Shown: positions 26,443 through 34,842, counted from the first letter of the stretch. The stretch: 64,000 bases of DNA from Halobaculum sp. MBLA0147 (GCF_041361345.1 NZ_JBGKAD010000001.1:1302001-1366000), one strand, 5' to 3'. Notes: generated by a model not told the origin, from the letters alone. Numbers and translations are program-made.

Positions 26443-27797
26443 GCCGCGAGGAGTCCGTCACTACCGGCGACGGAGTCAGTGAGGGCGACCGACACGGTAC
26501 GACCGGTGACCCGGCGAGACACGGCCCGCCGGTGCGACGGCTCGACGACTGGGACGCGACGCGACTGGAGGGGCTCGCCGACCAGTACGACACCCCACTG
26601 TACGTGATCGACCGCGAGCGGGTCCGCGAGAACCTCCGGCGGTTCCGCGACGCCGTCGAGAGCGCGCTCCCGAACCCGCGGGTGATGTACGCCGCGAAGG
26701 CGAACACCGGTCCCGCGGTGTTGGAGGCGGTGTTGGAGACCGGGACGGAGATCGAGTGTGCCGCTCGCGGGGAACTCCAGCGAGCGATCGCAGCCGGCGC
26801 GGAGCCCGACACGCTCCGGTACACGGCGGTGAACCCGCCCGCAGCGGACCTCGACTACGCCGTCGAACTCGCGAGCGACCACCCGGAGCTGACGGTGACG
26901 GCCGGCGCCCGCGACACGTTCGACCGGCTCGCGGAGCGCGGCTACGACGGGCGCGTCGCGGTCCGCGTCAACCCCGGTATCGGTACCGGTCACCACGAGA
27001 AGGTGGCGACCGGGAAGGACGCCAAGTTCGGCATCCCGGCCGAGGAGGTGCCCGCGGTCGCGGCCGACCTGGCCGAGCGGTTCGAACTGGTCGGCCTCCA
27101 CGCACACGTCGGGAGCGGGGTGCTCCACGACGACCTCGACGACCACTGTCGCGCGATCGAGACCGTCGCGGACCTCGCACGCGAGACGGCCGCGCACCTC
27201 GCGGACACGCCCGCGACGGGTGTCGACGCCCCCGCGGCCGCCTTCGAGTTCGTCGACTTCGGCGGCGGGTTCGGGGTGCCGTACCGTCCCGACGAGGCGC
27301 CGTTGGACCTGTCGGTCGTCGCCGAGCGAGTCGCCGCGGCGGTCGGCGAGTTGCCGGCGCGGGTGGAGTTGGAGCCCGGTCGGTACGTCGCCGCGGACGC
27401 CGGAACGCTGCTCACGCGGGTCAACACGGTGAAGGAGACGCCGGAGACGACGGTCGTCGGCGTCGACGCCTCGCTGGCGACGCTGGTTCGGCCGGCGATG
27501 TTCGACGCCTACCACGCCGTCCGGAACGTCTCCGGCGCCGACCGCGAGACGGTGTCCGCCTCCGTGGGCGGGCCGTGTTGCACGTCGGCAGACGTGTTCT
27601 GTACGGATCGCCCGCTGGCGGCGCCCGAACGCGGCGACCTGCTCGCCGTTGGCAACGCCGGCGCGTACGGCTACGAACTCGCGAGTCGCTTCCACTCACA
27701 GCCACTCCCAGCCGAGGTCGCCGTCGACGGCGACGAGGCTCGTGTGCGACGCGAGCGGGAGACGATGGCCGACGTGACGCGACTCGAACGGGACTGA
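26439..27797 (+). CDS. lysA: diaminopimelate decarboxylase
   Basis: 452 residues, a PLP-dependent fold-type III decarboxylase making L-lysine from meso-diaminopimelate. The PLP Lys is K87 in RVMYAAKANTGPAVL. Other conserved parts are HAHVGSGV, FGGGFGVPY, the phosphate loop ELEPGRYVAADAG, and the catalytic Cys in GGPCCTSADVF. The first 35 residues are a Gly/Asp-rich extension. The GTG at 26439 overlaps the dapD stop. The 3' end, including the stop, is part of a 20-bp tandem repeat. No dapF or dapE follows; the next gene is on the other strand. Confidence 0.95.
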   Translation: MSREESVTTGDGVSEGDRHGTTGDPARHGPPVRRLDDWDATRLEGLADQYDTPLYVIDRERVRENLRRFRDAVESALPNPRVMYAAKANTGPAVLEAVLETGTEIECAARGELQRAIAAGAEPDTLRYTAVNPPAADLDYAVELASDHPELTVTAGARDTFDRLAERGYDGRVAVRVNPGIGTGHHEKVATGKDAKFGIPAEEVPAVAADLAERFELVGLHAHVGSGVLHDDLDDHCRAIETVADLARETAAHLADTPATGVDAPAAAFEFVDFGGGFGVPYRPDEAPLDLSVVAERVAAAVGELPARVELEPGRYVAADAGTLLTRVNTVKETPETTVVGVDASLATLVRPAMFDAYHAVRNVSGADRETVSASVGGPCCTSADVFCTDRPLAAPERGDLLAVGNAGAYGYELASRFHSQPLPAEVAVDGDEARVRRERETMADVTRLERD

Positions 27798-27820
27798 TCC
27801 GACGCGAACGGGACTGGCGC
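27781..27820. repeat. 20-bp tandem duplication spanning the lysA stop codon
   Basis: Copy 1 (27781-27800) encodes the last codons of lysA plus its TGA. Copy 2 (27801-27820) differs at a few bases, sharing GCGAACGGGACTG-type sequence. The stop codon lies inside the repeated unit. Confidence 0.75.
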
Positions 27821-27866
27821 GACGGTGAGACGGGAACACGCCCCGCCGCGCCTCCGAGCGAGAGAG

Positions 27867-28292
27867 TCAGTCGGCGCCGGCGGGGCCGTCGCTCGGTGCC
27901 GTCGGTGTCGACACTGCGGCGCCACCGCCCGCGACGGGCGCCGGGGCCGAGTCGGGTGTCGCCGTGGCGTCCGTCGTCTCGGTCGCGGTCACGCCGGCTG
28001 CGGTGGTCTCGTCCGTCTCGGTCCTCGCGGGGGCGATCGCCTCGCCGTCCGGGCCGGCGACGGTCACGCCGTCGGCACGCACGTCGGTCGCGGCAGTGAC
28101 GGTCGTCGCGGCGTCGGCGACCGTCGGGACCGGTCCGCGGACGAACATCGCGTGGCCCACGACCAGTGCCGCGGCCGCACCGCCGACGGCGACGGCGACC
28201 TCGACGGACAACCCCACCAGCGGGACGGCTGCGAGTGGTCCGATGAGCAGCGCCGGAACGAGGCCGAGGACGTAGTCGTGGTACCCAGTCAT
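27867..28292 (-). CDS. small membrane protein with acidic Thr/Ala-rich tail
   Basis: 141 residues. Two hydrophobic segments (YVLGLVPALLIGPLAAVPL and VEVAVAVGGAAAALVVGHAMFV) lie in the first 50 residues, and the remainder is an Ala/Thr/Asp-rich tail without Cys. ATG 28292 is chosen over an upstream start because GTACATAGTACT at 28319-28330 gives the usual promoter spacing. No family I can name, although haloarchaea have many two-helix proteins of this shape. Convergent with lysA. Confidence 0.6.
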   Translation of the reverse strand: MTGYHDYVLGLVPALLIGPLAAVPLVGLSVEVAVAVGGAAAALVVGHAMFVRGPVPTVADAATTVTAATDVRADGVTVAGPDGEAIAPARTETDETTAAGVTATETTDATATPDSAPAPVAGGGAAVSTPTAPSDGPAGAD

Positions 28293-28318
28293 CGTACACA
28301 CTGTTCTACGGACACGGG

Positions 28319-28330
28319 GTACATAGTACT
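28319..28330 (-). promoter_or_regulatory. TATA-like box of the small membrane protein gene
   Basis: AGTACTATGTAC (minus strand) is self-complementary apart from the centre and lies 27-38 bases before the ATG at 28292. Confidence 0.5.
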
Positions 28331-28523
28331 TTCCCAGCACATGTCAGTCGGTCGTGGGTGGCCATCTAGAAAGTAGTCCGTAACTTACAGCGCCGCCGGG
28401 AGCCGTGTCACCACCCACACGTGGCGGCCGAGAACCGCAGCCCCACCGCTACCCGTCGTCGGGCGTCGACACCGTCGGTCCGCGGGGCTGCGGGCGTCGA
28501 CGAGACGATCGCGGGAGGAGCCC

Positions 28524-29834
28524 TCACTGCGGCGGGCGCAACAGCAGCGCCGCGAAGCCGGCGAGGACGGCGAGGGCGCCGCCGACGAGGAACGCGACCG
28601 ACCAGGAGGCGACGCCGACGAACCAGCCGACCACGGCGCCGCCGAAGACGCCACCCCACATCTTCCCGGAGTACAACAGCGCGTAGTTCGCCGAGGAGTG
28701 TTCGCGGCCGTAGTAGTCTCCGACGACGGAGGGGAACAGCGTGTACTGTGGCGACCAGAAGAACGTCGCGACGATCACCGCGCCGACGAACGGGATCGCC
28801 ATCCCGGCGCGGGCGAACGCCACCGTCCCGACGACGCCCAACCCACAGAGGACGAACGACGCCGCCATCGCCCGCTCGCGGTCGATCCGGTCCGAGAGGT
28901 CCCCGACGACGAGCCGGCCCACGCCGCCGGCGACCGGCAGCACCGTCGCGGAGGCCGTCGCCGTCACCGCGTCCAGCTCCAACGCGTCCGCGAAGGTGAC
29001 GATCTGGGCGGTGAGCATCAACCCCGCCGCGGAGACGCCGACGAACATCGCGTACATCACCCAGAACTGCCACGTCCCGAGCATCTCGCGCCACTCGAAC
29101 TGCCGCGTGTCCCCGGTCGCGCCGCCGTCCGCCGCCGGCTCTCCGTCCGTCGACGAGTCGTCCGTCTCCGTCGCCTGCTCTCCGTCGCCGTCCACGTCGA
29201 GGCCGTCGAGCCAGCCGCTGGGTGGGTCTCGGAGGATCACCGCGCCGACGAGGATGCCGAGGCCGATGACGACCCCGAGGTTCTGGAGCACGGTCGGGTA
29301 GCCCGCGGCGGTGGCGTTCGCGCGGACGTACGGCACCACGAGCGCCGAGCCGCCGGCGAACGCCATCGTCCCGACGCCGGTCGTCAGCCCCCGGCGGTCC
29401 GGGAACCACTTCAGCGCCGTGTTGACGGCGACGGTGTAGACGATCCCGACCCCGACGGCCCCCAGCGAGTACAGCAGGTAGAGTTGCCACACCTCGGTGG
29501 CGACGGAGAGGCCGAGGTAGCCCCCGCCGGCCAGCACGCCCGCCAACAGCGTGAGTCGCCGCGGGCCGTGGCGGTCGCGGTACCACCCCACCGGGAACTG
29601 GGAGCCGGACTGGAAGATCACGAACAGCGTGAAGACCAGTCCGATCGCCTCCGGCGAGATCTCTAGGGAACTCGCGAGCGGCGACTGGATCGACGACCAC
29701 ACGTACTGGTACGGACTCACCAGCCCCATCATCACCGCGGCGGCGGCCACCTGCCACCACCGCGAGAACCCGAGTTCCTCCTTCGCTCGGGCGGCGATGC
29801 GTGCGTCTTGGCCCGACGAGGCCGTCTCGCTCAT
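28524..29834 (-). CDS. major facilitator transporter, oxalate/formate antiporter (OFA) type
   Basis: 436 residues with 12 predicted membrane segments in two halves of six, separated by an acidic loop at about residues 212-245. The N-terminal region (FSRWWQVAAAAVMMGLVSPYQYVWSSI), the loop WYRDRHGPRRLTLLAG, NTALKWFPDRRGLTTG and later VVGDYYGREHSSANYALLYSGKMW fit the OFA group, which carries mono- or dicarboxylates. The substrate is unknown. ATG 29834 has CTGATACC about 27 bases upstream; the longer frame runs into the tRNA gene and is not real. No signal peptide. Confidence 0.85.
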   Translation of the reverse strand: MSETASSGQDARIAARAKEELGFSRWWQVAAAAVMMGLVSPYQYVWSSIQSPLASSLEISPEAIGLVFTLFVIFQSGSQFPVGWYRDRHGPRRLTLLAGVLAGGGYLGLSVATEVWQLYLLYSLGAVGVGIVYTVAVNTALKWFPDRRGLTTGVGTMAFAGGSALVVPYVRANATAAGYPTVLQNLGVVIGLGILVGAVILRDPPSGWLDGLDVDGDGEQATETDDSSTDGEPAADGGATGDTRQFEWREMLGTWQFWVMYAMFVGVSAAGLMLTAQIVTFADALELDAVTATASATVLPVAGGVGRLVVGDLSDRIDRERAMAASFVLCGLGVVGTVAFARAGMAIPFVGAVIVATFFWSPQYTLFPSVVGDYYGREHSSANYALLYSGKMWGGVFGGAVVGWFVGVASWSVAFLVGGALAVLAGFAALLLRPPQ

Positions 29835-29856
29835 ATGCCGTGGTGTCTCGTGACCG

Positions 29857-29866
29857 GTATCAGAAT
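29857..29866 (-). promoter_or_regulatory. TATA-like box of the MFS transporter gene
   Basis: ATTCTGATAC on the minus strand lies about 27 bases before the ATG at 29834, separating this gene from the upstream tRNA transcript. Confidence 0.55.
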
Positions 29867-29935
29867 TGCGTTCGCCCCCGGTCGTGCCGGCTCCGCCGGG
29901 CGACGCGGTGGCTCCGCGTGTGGCGTCGAGAGAGT

Positions 29936-30019
29936 CGGTGGGACTGGGATTCGAACCCAGGAGGCCTGACGGCCACCTGCTCTCAAGGCAGGCGCAATAG
30001 TCCGCTCTGCCATCCCACC
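29936..30019 (-). tRNA. tRNA-Ser(TGA)
   Basis: On the minus strand a 7-bp acceptor stem (GGTGGGA with TCCCACC) and discriminator G enclose a full cloverleaf. The D-arm is followed by anticodon stem CCTGC/GCAGG with loop CTTGAGA (anticodon TGA), a long class II variable arm and T-arm CTGGG-TTCGAAT-CCCAG. The long variable arm and anticodon identify serine. No intron is visible and CCA is not encoded. I looked for a repeated copy of the 3' end as an integration scar and found none. Confidence 0.93.
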
Positions 30020-30054
30020 GCGCGGTCGTGTGGAGTCGGGCGCCCCAGTTGAAG

Positions 30055-30486
30055 CTATCGCTCCGGGCTCCGCCGCACCTGCTCACCGCCGTTCGACACG
30101 GGTCTCGCGACCCCCTGCCAACCGGTCGCGTCGTAGTGGTGACACAGCGCGTTTCGGAGTGTCGCAACCGCACGCTCCCGTCGCGATCCAGTCCCCTGAT
30201 CCGCCGGGACAACTGCGTCTGGCGCCGCGTCGAGAACTGCGTCGGGCGAGACGCGCTCGCGGCGGTACGGCGCCGCGTTCGTCAACGTCGTCGTGACACA
30301 CCCGTCGCCGTCTTGGAGGGTCGTCTCAGCAGTGACGACGACACGTGCGACGTGTGCGGGCGGAGAGCCGTCGCGGTTCCGGTTCGCCTCGGCGACGTGT
30401 GCGAGGAACCCGTCGAAGGAACTCGGCGGTGGTTCGCGGCCGAACGGTCGTACTGCGTCGTCGTGTCCCACGTCGGAGTCGATCAC
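30055..30486 (-). CDS. uncharacterised 143-residue acidic protein
   Basis: 143 residues from a GTG at 30486, with AACAGTTAAC about 29 bases upstream. That placement is the main reason to believe it. The composition is halophile-like in the first half (VIDSDVGHDDAVRPFGREP, then SFDGFLAHVAEANRNRDG) and has an alternating pattern (HVARVVVTAETTLQDGDGCV) that could form beta strands. The last 40 residues are more basic (RRERAVATLRNALCHHYD). No motif I recognise. It ends 36 bases before the tRNA-Ser gene on the same strand. Confidence 0.5.
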   Translation of the reverse strand: MIDSDVGHDDAVRPFGREPPPSSFDGFLAHVAEANRNRDGSPPAHVARVVVTAETTLQDGDGCVTTTLTNAAPYRRERVSPDAVLDAAPDAVVPADQGTGSRRERAVATLRNALCHHYDATGWQGVARPVSNGGEQVRRSPER

Positions 30487-30510
30487 GACTCGGAGCTGTG
30501 ACGTAGCCGT

Positions 30511-30520
30511 GTTAACTGTT
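30511..30520 (-). promoter_or_regulatory. TATA-like box of the 143-residue ORF
   Basis: AACAGTTAAC (minus strand) is centred about 29 bases before the GTG at 30486. Confidence 0.5.
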
Positions 30521-30559
30521 GTCGCTGTCCCGTCTGCCGGCCGCACGCCGGTCTCGTAG

Positions 30560-31723
30560 TCACCACTCCCCGGCGAACGCCACGTCGAGTCCCACCTCGC
30601 TCGCGAGCAGTTCGAGGCGTCGCTTCTTGTCGTCGACACTCAGCGAGGTGTAGAGGAAGGTGCCGTCGACGAGTTCGTAGAACGCCCGCATCCGACGCCC
30701 GTCCGGGTGGTCCGCACTCGTGTTGAGGAGACAGTTCTTCGTCGCCCGTGGTGTCGCGTACGGGAGGTCGATCCGCGTCGTCAGATCGTGTGCGGCGATC
30801 AGGTGGTCGACCGCGAGTCCCATCGCCTCCTGCTGTTCCGTGGGCGGCGTCCCACCGGGCGCCGGGAGCCGCCACCCGTCGTCGAACGCCACCGCGTACC
30901 CCTCCGGGACCGACCCGTCGAAGGCGTCCGCTGCCTCGAAGTCGCTCGCGTCGCTCGCCGCGACGTACGTCCCCGCGTCCACGTCACCGTCGCCGGGGTC
31001 GTCGGCGCCGTCCGCGACTGCCTCGTCGTCCGCGGGGACGTGTGCCTCGGTGACGAACTGCCGGCGGTCCTCCAGCACGGCGACCAGATCGCGGACGAAC
31101 TCGCGGGCCTGCTCGGTCGTGTCGACCGGGAGGTCGCCCGTCTCCGTCTCGACAGCCTCGGCGACGGCCTCCGCGACCACCGTCTCCGACTCTCGCAGGT
31201 GTTCGATGGCGTTGTTCGTCTCGGCGACCTGGGCGGCGACTTCCGCGGAGCGTCCGGACTGGATCGACTCCTTCGTCAGCAGTTCCAACACCTCGGGGTC
31301 GTCGGCCAGGTCGTCGAGGTCGAACTCGACGACGGACACCTCTCCATCCGCGCCGGAGTTCTTCGACAGCACCTCGAAGTCGGTGCCGTTCGTCAGGACC
31401 CCCCAGTCGACCGCGAGTTCCTGCCGCATGTAGCTGCGGAGTTGCTCCACGTCGTCGTCCGTCAGCTCCGAGCGGACGGGTTTGGCCTCGACGAAGACAA
31501 CCGGCGAGTCCCCGACGACGAGCGCGTAGTCGACGTGTGTCGTCCGCGTCGCGAACCGGACGGTGTACTCCAACTCCACCTCCGTCGATCGGAGGTCCCA
31601 CCCGAGGAGGTCGAGGAACGGCTGGACGAGTCGGACCTTCGTGTTCTCCTCGTCCATCTGTGGCGACGCCTCGACGAGCCGCCGAGACTGTTCGACGTAG
31701 TCGTTCACCGCCGACCTGTCCAT
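30560..31723 (-). CDS. HsdR N-terminal (type I restriction-like) nuclease-domain protein, orphan
   Basis: 387 residues. The N-terminal 170 residues resemble the HSDR_N endonuclease domain: NTKVRLVQPFLDLLGWD, then the PD-(D/E)xK core with Asp 65 in HVDYALVV and Glu 79/Lys 81 in VFVEAKP, then GVLTNGTDFEVLS. No helicase (Walker) motif exists, and no HsdM or HsdS genes flank it, so it is not a working type I enzyme by itself. The middle is helical and acidic; the last 110 residues form a separate domain (PEGYAVAFDDGWRLPAP, then LPYATPRATKNCLLN). Such solo proteins are common in haloarchaea; a nucleic-acid role is inferred. The ATG is supported by GTTTTGCG at 31749-31756. Confidence 0.78.
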   Translation of the reverse strand: MDRSAVNDYVEQSRRLVEASPQMDEENTKVRLVQPFLDLLGWDLRSTEVELEYTVRFATRTTHVDYALVVGDSPVVFVEAKPVRSELTDDDVEQLRSYMRQELAVDWGVLTNGTDFEVLSKNSGADGEVSVVEFDLDDLADDPEVLELLTKESIQSGRSAEVAAQVAETNNAIEHLRESETVVAEAVAEAVETETGDLPVDTTEQAREFVRDLVAVLEDRRQFVTEAHVPADDEAVADGADDPGDGDVDAGTYVAASDASDFEAADAFDGSVPEGYAVAFDDGWRLPAPGGTPPTEQQEAMGLAVDHLIAAHDLTTRIDLPYATPRATKNCLLNTSADHPDGRRMRAFYELVDGTFLYTSLSVDDKKRRLELLASEVGLDVAFAGEW

Positions 31724-31748
31724 CGGTAGTTTCGTTCGACACCGAACC

Positions 31749-31756
31749 GCAAAACA
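31749..31756 (-). promoter_or_regulatory. TATA-like box of the HsdR-N-like gene
   Basis: GTTTTGCG (minus strand) lies about 29 bases before the ATG at 31723. Confidence 0.55.
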
Positions 31757-31914
31757 CCACCGGAAGATCACGGAAGGACACCACCAGGTCGCCTCCGCTC
31801 CAGCGTCGACCCACACCACACTCACACCGAACGCACACCACCCCGCCGCCGCGCCGGCGCCGTCCCACACCACGGACCACCCGGAGCGCACACCGACGTG
31901 GTTCCGAACCCCTA

Positions 31915-31922
31915 CCTTTACA
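31915..31922 (+). promoter_or_regulatory. TATA-like box of the 49-residue micro-protein gene
   Basis: CCTTTACA is centred about 29 bases before the ATG at 31948, the leaderless spacing used by other genes here. Confidence 0.55.
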
Positions 31923-31947
31923 ACCCCCACGGCAACAATTGTAAGAC

Positions 31948-32097
31948 ATGGCACACAGTCGCACGCCGGCCGAGAGTGAGGCCGGCACGCCACTCGACGG
32001 TTCGGCTGGACCGCTCACCCGAGCCGCAGCCCGCATCCTGCGCCACCTCCGCGAGTGGCCCGCCCGCTACGTCGCGATGCGGACGGGACGCGACTGA
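31948..32097 (+). CDS. 49-residue micro-protein
   Basis: A complete ORF beginning MAHSRTPAESEAGTP and ending with an amphipathic basic/hydrophobic segment (LTRAAARILRHLREWPARY) and VAMRTGRD. The first half is Ser/Thr/Glu-rich and flexible; the second could be a single membrane-surface or nucleic-acid-binding helix. Support is the correctly placed TATA box and the lack of another use for the space between divergent and convergent neighbours. No family recognised. Confidence 0.5.
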   Translation: MAHSRTPAESEAGTPLDGSAGPLTRAAARILRHLREWPARYVAMRTGRD

Positions 32098-32278
32098 CGG
32101 CGCCTGCGGCTCGAAGAACGTAGCTCCCCCCTCGCGACGCGCGCGCCGATTTCGATTCTCTCCGACGCCACACTCGACAGTCATCGCTCCGACTCGCGCC
32201 GCTCGACCGGGGAGAGTGTAGAGACCGGACGACGGACGGGCAGTGTGAGAACGGAGCCAGCGTGATCGACCGACCGCG

Positions 32279-33358
32279 TCAGATCCCGACGGCCATCCCG
32301 AACAGCGCAACGGAGATGATGCCGAACAGGATGCCGACGCCGGTCTTGAGCGTGTCCGTCTCGATGGCGTTCGAGACGTACGGGGCGATCTGGCCGCCGG
32401 TCACCGTCGCCGGGACGGTGAACACGACCATGTTCCACGGCGTGGAGGCGAGACTCAGCGAGTGCCCGCCGGGCACCAGCCCGCCGCCGAAGACGTGGAC
32501 GAGCGAGGCGAGGATCGCCGTCGCGGCGACGACGATGTGGTTCGTCCCGATGGCGACCCGCACCGGCACCTTCGTGCCGAGCATCGAGACGATGCCGAGT
32601 TCACCGATCCCGAAGCCGGCCAACCCCTGGAAGGTACCGCCGACGCTGTAGTTGAGGAACCGCCGGACGTAGCCGCCGCGGGTGTACGTGTAGTCGCTCC
32701 CGTCGCGGTCGACGCGCGTGACGGTCCCGTCGTCCGCCGTCTCCACGCCCGCGGGACCGAGCTTCCCGGGGTCGTCCGGCAGCGCCGCGGTGCCGCCGTC
32801 GGCGGCCGTCTCCGCCTCACCGCCGTCGTCGTGGTCGCCCTCGCCGCCGTGACCCAAGTCGGCCCGGAACAGGAGGTACGAGGCCGCCAGCAGCGCCGCC
32901 CCGAGCAGCCCGTGGAACACCGGCTCCGGGACGACGAACGACAACAGCGCGCCGCCGACGACGAACGGCACGCCACCGGCGACCAGTGATAAGGCGAGGC
33001 GGCGGTCGACGAGCCCGTACTGGACGAAGGCGACGGCGGAACTCGACAGCCCGAACGCCTCGCTGATCAGCCCCACCTTCACGAGCGTCTCCGGTTCCAA
33101 CGGCGCCGCGAACAGCGGGAACACGAAGATGAGGAACGGGACGAACAGCGCCGAGCCACTGATCCCGACCGTGTTGACGATCGTCGCGCCGGTGAGGAAC
33201 ACCGGGAACAGCCACCAGAACTCGAGCCAGTAGTCCAGTCCCGTCCCCGTCGTCGGCGCGAACCCGAGCACGGTCGCGACGAACACGACCGGCGCGACGA
33301 ACACGAGCAGGTGTTGGTACCGCAGGAACGTCCGCTGGAGGTCCGTCGTCGTCGCCAT
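32279..33358 (-). CDS. TauE/SafE (TSUP) family sulfite exporter-like permease
   Basis: 359 residues with about eight hydrophobic segments. The N-terminal repeat contains GATIVNTVGISGSALFVPFL and the second half GTFQGLAGFGIGELGIVSML and GTNHIVVAATAI, matching the duplicated TSUP motif. A hydrophilic loop (about residues 170-225), rich in Gly/Asp/His (GHGGEGDHDDGGE), separates the halves. Family members move sulfite, organosulfonates or other organic anions; the substrate here is not known. ATG start. Confidence 0.87.
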   Translation of the reverse strand: MATTTDLQRTFLRYQHLLVFVAPVVFVATVLGFAPTTGTGLDYWLEFWWLFPVFLTGATIVNTVGISGSALFVPFLIFVFPLFAAPLEPETLVKVGLISEAFGLSSSAVAFVQYGLVDRRLALSLVAGGVPFVVGGALLSFVVPEPVFHGLLGAALLAASYLLFRADLGHGGEGDHDDGGEAETAADGGTAALPDDPGKLGPAGVETADDGTVTRVDRDGSDYTYTRGGYVRRFLNYSVGGTFQGLAGFGIGELGIVSMLGTKVPVRVAIGTNHIVVAATAILASLVHVFGGGLVPGGHSLSLASTPWNMVVFTVPATVTGGQIAPYVSNAIETDTLKTGVGILFGIISVALFGMAVGI

Positions 33359-33640
33359 CCGTACTCACACTCCACGAGACCGCGACGGTGCGACCGACGA
33401 CGTGTCGGCGGGCGACTGGGCGGCTGTGAGCCCGCCGACGAGCGACAGGACGACTGCGAGAGCGTCGGCGAACGAGTCCGACATTCTAGGAGAACCCTCC
33501 GGGCGTCGACTGCAGGTGAGTCCGCACGCTGCTACGTGGACGGCACGAACCGGCGATCATGGTGACGCGCCGTTACGCGCAACCAGTGAAAAGGCTTGGT
33601 GTTCACGAGATCCGTGTGTCGGCGTGTCGCGCGCCGATTC

Positions 33641-33997
33641 TCACGGTTTTCCGTGTGGCTCCGGCGAGTGCTCGCGCCACGACTGCTCGTCTTCTGCGCC
33701 CAGTCCCTCGTCGAACAGCGCCGTCGCTCGTTCGTAGCCACCGTCCCCGTCGAGTCGTTCCGCGTCGTCGGTCACCGCCCAGTACGTCGCCTTGTGTTCG
33801 ACGAGGTCACGATCCTTCAGTCGGGAGAGTGCGGTACTGACCGCACCCGTGTCGACACCGGTCTGTGAGGCGACCTCGCGGGCTTCGAACGCACGATCTC
33901 GGTTGGCGGCGAGGAACCCGAGCACCCGATCGGGGACGGAGAGCTCCCCGAGCTCGTCCTCGCTCGTGTTCTCGAAGGTGTCCCGGTCGATGGACAT
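33641..33997 (-). CDS. winged-helix (MarR-like) DNA-binding regulator
   Basis: 118 residues. Residues about 20-75 form a winged helix (VPDRVLGFLAANRDRAFEAR, then TGVDTGAVSTALSRLKDRDLVEH), where the TGAVSTALSRL helix would read DNA. The C-terminal 40 residues are acidic and may dimerise. No effector or toxin gene follows on the same strand (the next 280 bases are non-coding), so its targets are unknown. The ATG is set by CTCTTTACAGC at 34021-34031. Divergent from the GMP synthase subunit gene. Confidence 0.75.
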   Translation of the reverse strand: MSIDRDTFENTSEDELGELSVPDRVLGFLAANRDRAFEAREVASQTGVDTGAVSTALSRLKDRDLVEHKATYWAVTDDAERLDGDGGYERATALFDEGLGAEDEQSWREHSPEPHGKP

Positions 33998-34020
33998 CGT
34001 CGGAGGGGAGTACGTCGTTC

Positions 34021-34031
34021 GCTGTAAAGAG
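34021..34031 (-). promoter_or_regulatory. TATA-like box of the winged-helix regulator gene
   Basis: CTCTTTACAGC on the minus strand lies about 29 bases before the ATG at 33997. Confidence 0.55.
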
Positions 34032-34187
34032 CGTTCGGAGTGAAAGTTGTGAAAGCGGTGATAGAGCAGTGACGCCGACGACAGATCGAGGCGAGAGACG
34101 TGTCCACCGCGACCGCGCAGTCCCGCCGGGTGTCACCCACGAGTCCGTCCCGAACCGCTCTTGTACGCCTCCCGACTACGAGCCGCC

Positions 34188-34748
34188 ATGACGGACCTTC
34201 GGATCGTGGTGATCGACAACCACGGCCAGTTCACACACTTGGAGAAGCGGGCGCTGCGGGACGCGGGCGTCGACACGGCGATCCTCGACAACGACACGCC
34301 GCCGAGCGAGATCGACGCCGACGGACTCGTCCTCTCCGGTGGTCCCTCGATGGACCGGGTCGGTCGCTGCGAGGAGTACCTGGAGATGGACGTGCCCGTG
34401 TTGGGAATCTGTCTCGGGATGCAGGCGATGGCCGCCGAGTTGGGCGGGACCGTCGGGAGCGGCGACTACGGCGGCTACGCCGACGTGACCGTCTCCGTGC
34501 TCGACGACGACGACCCGCTGATCGGCTCGTTGGCGCCGGAGACGCGGACGTGGGCCAGCCACGCCGACGAGGTGAAACAGCTCCCGGACGGGTTCACCCA
34601 CACCGCGACGAGCGACGTGTGTGGCGTCGAGGCGATGAGCGACCCCGAGCGCGGGCTCTACGGCGTCCAGTGGCACCCCGAGGTGGCTCACACCGCGGAG
34701 GGTGAGGCCGTCTTCGAGAACTTCTTGGAGATCTGCCGGGCCCGATAG
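34188..34748 (+). CDS. guaAA: GMP synthase (glutamine-hydrolysing) subunit A, glutaminase
   Basis: 186 residues. A class I glutamine amidotransferase that feeds ammonia to the separate ATP-pyrophosphatase subunit B to convert XMP to GMP; the two-subunit form is archaeal. VLSGGPSMDRVGRC, the nucleophile Cys 75 in GICLGMQ, and His 163/Glu 165 in WHPEVAHT complete the catalytic triad. Length is right for the stand-alone subunit. Subunit B is not in this window. CTCTTGTACG about 27 bases before the ATG at 34188 supports a leaderless start. Confidence 0.94.
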   Translation: MTDLRIVVIDNHGQFTHLEKRALRDAGVDTAILDNDTPPSEIDADGLVLSGGPSMDRVGRCEEYLEMDVPVLGICLGMQAMAAELGGTVGSGDYGGYADVTVSVLDDDDPLIGSLAPETRTWASHADEVKQLPDGFTHTATSDVCGVEAMSDPERGLYGVQWHPEVAHTAEGEAVFENFLEICRAR

Positions 34749-34842
34749 CGGACTCGGCTCGTCGAAGCCGATCCGACGGACACGACCCGGTAGTCTCGAT
34801 CCACCGAGACGGACTCGCCGGACCCAATCCGACGCCGCTCGC

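Noticed and set aside
28378-28523. Rightward promoter (AACTTAC) with a small GTG ORF before the MFS gene
   Set aside because: The frame continues far into antisense of the MFS gene with Arg-rich composition; no convincing product.
29936-30560. Integrated element at tRNA-Ser with att duplication
   Set aside because: No second copy of the tRNA 3' end and no integrase gene found in the window.
33376-33640. Toxin gene downstream of the winged-helix regulator
   Set aside because: Looked for PemK/MazF- or PIN-like ORFs on the same strand; only short shadow frames are present.
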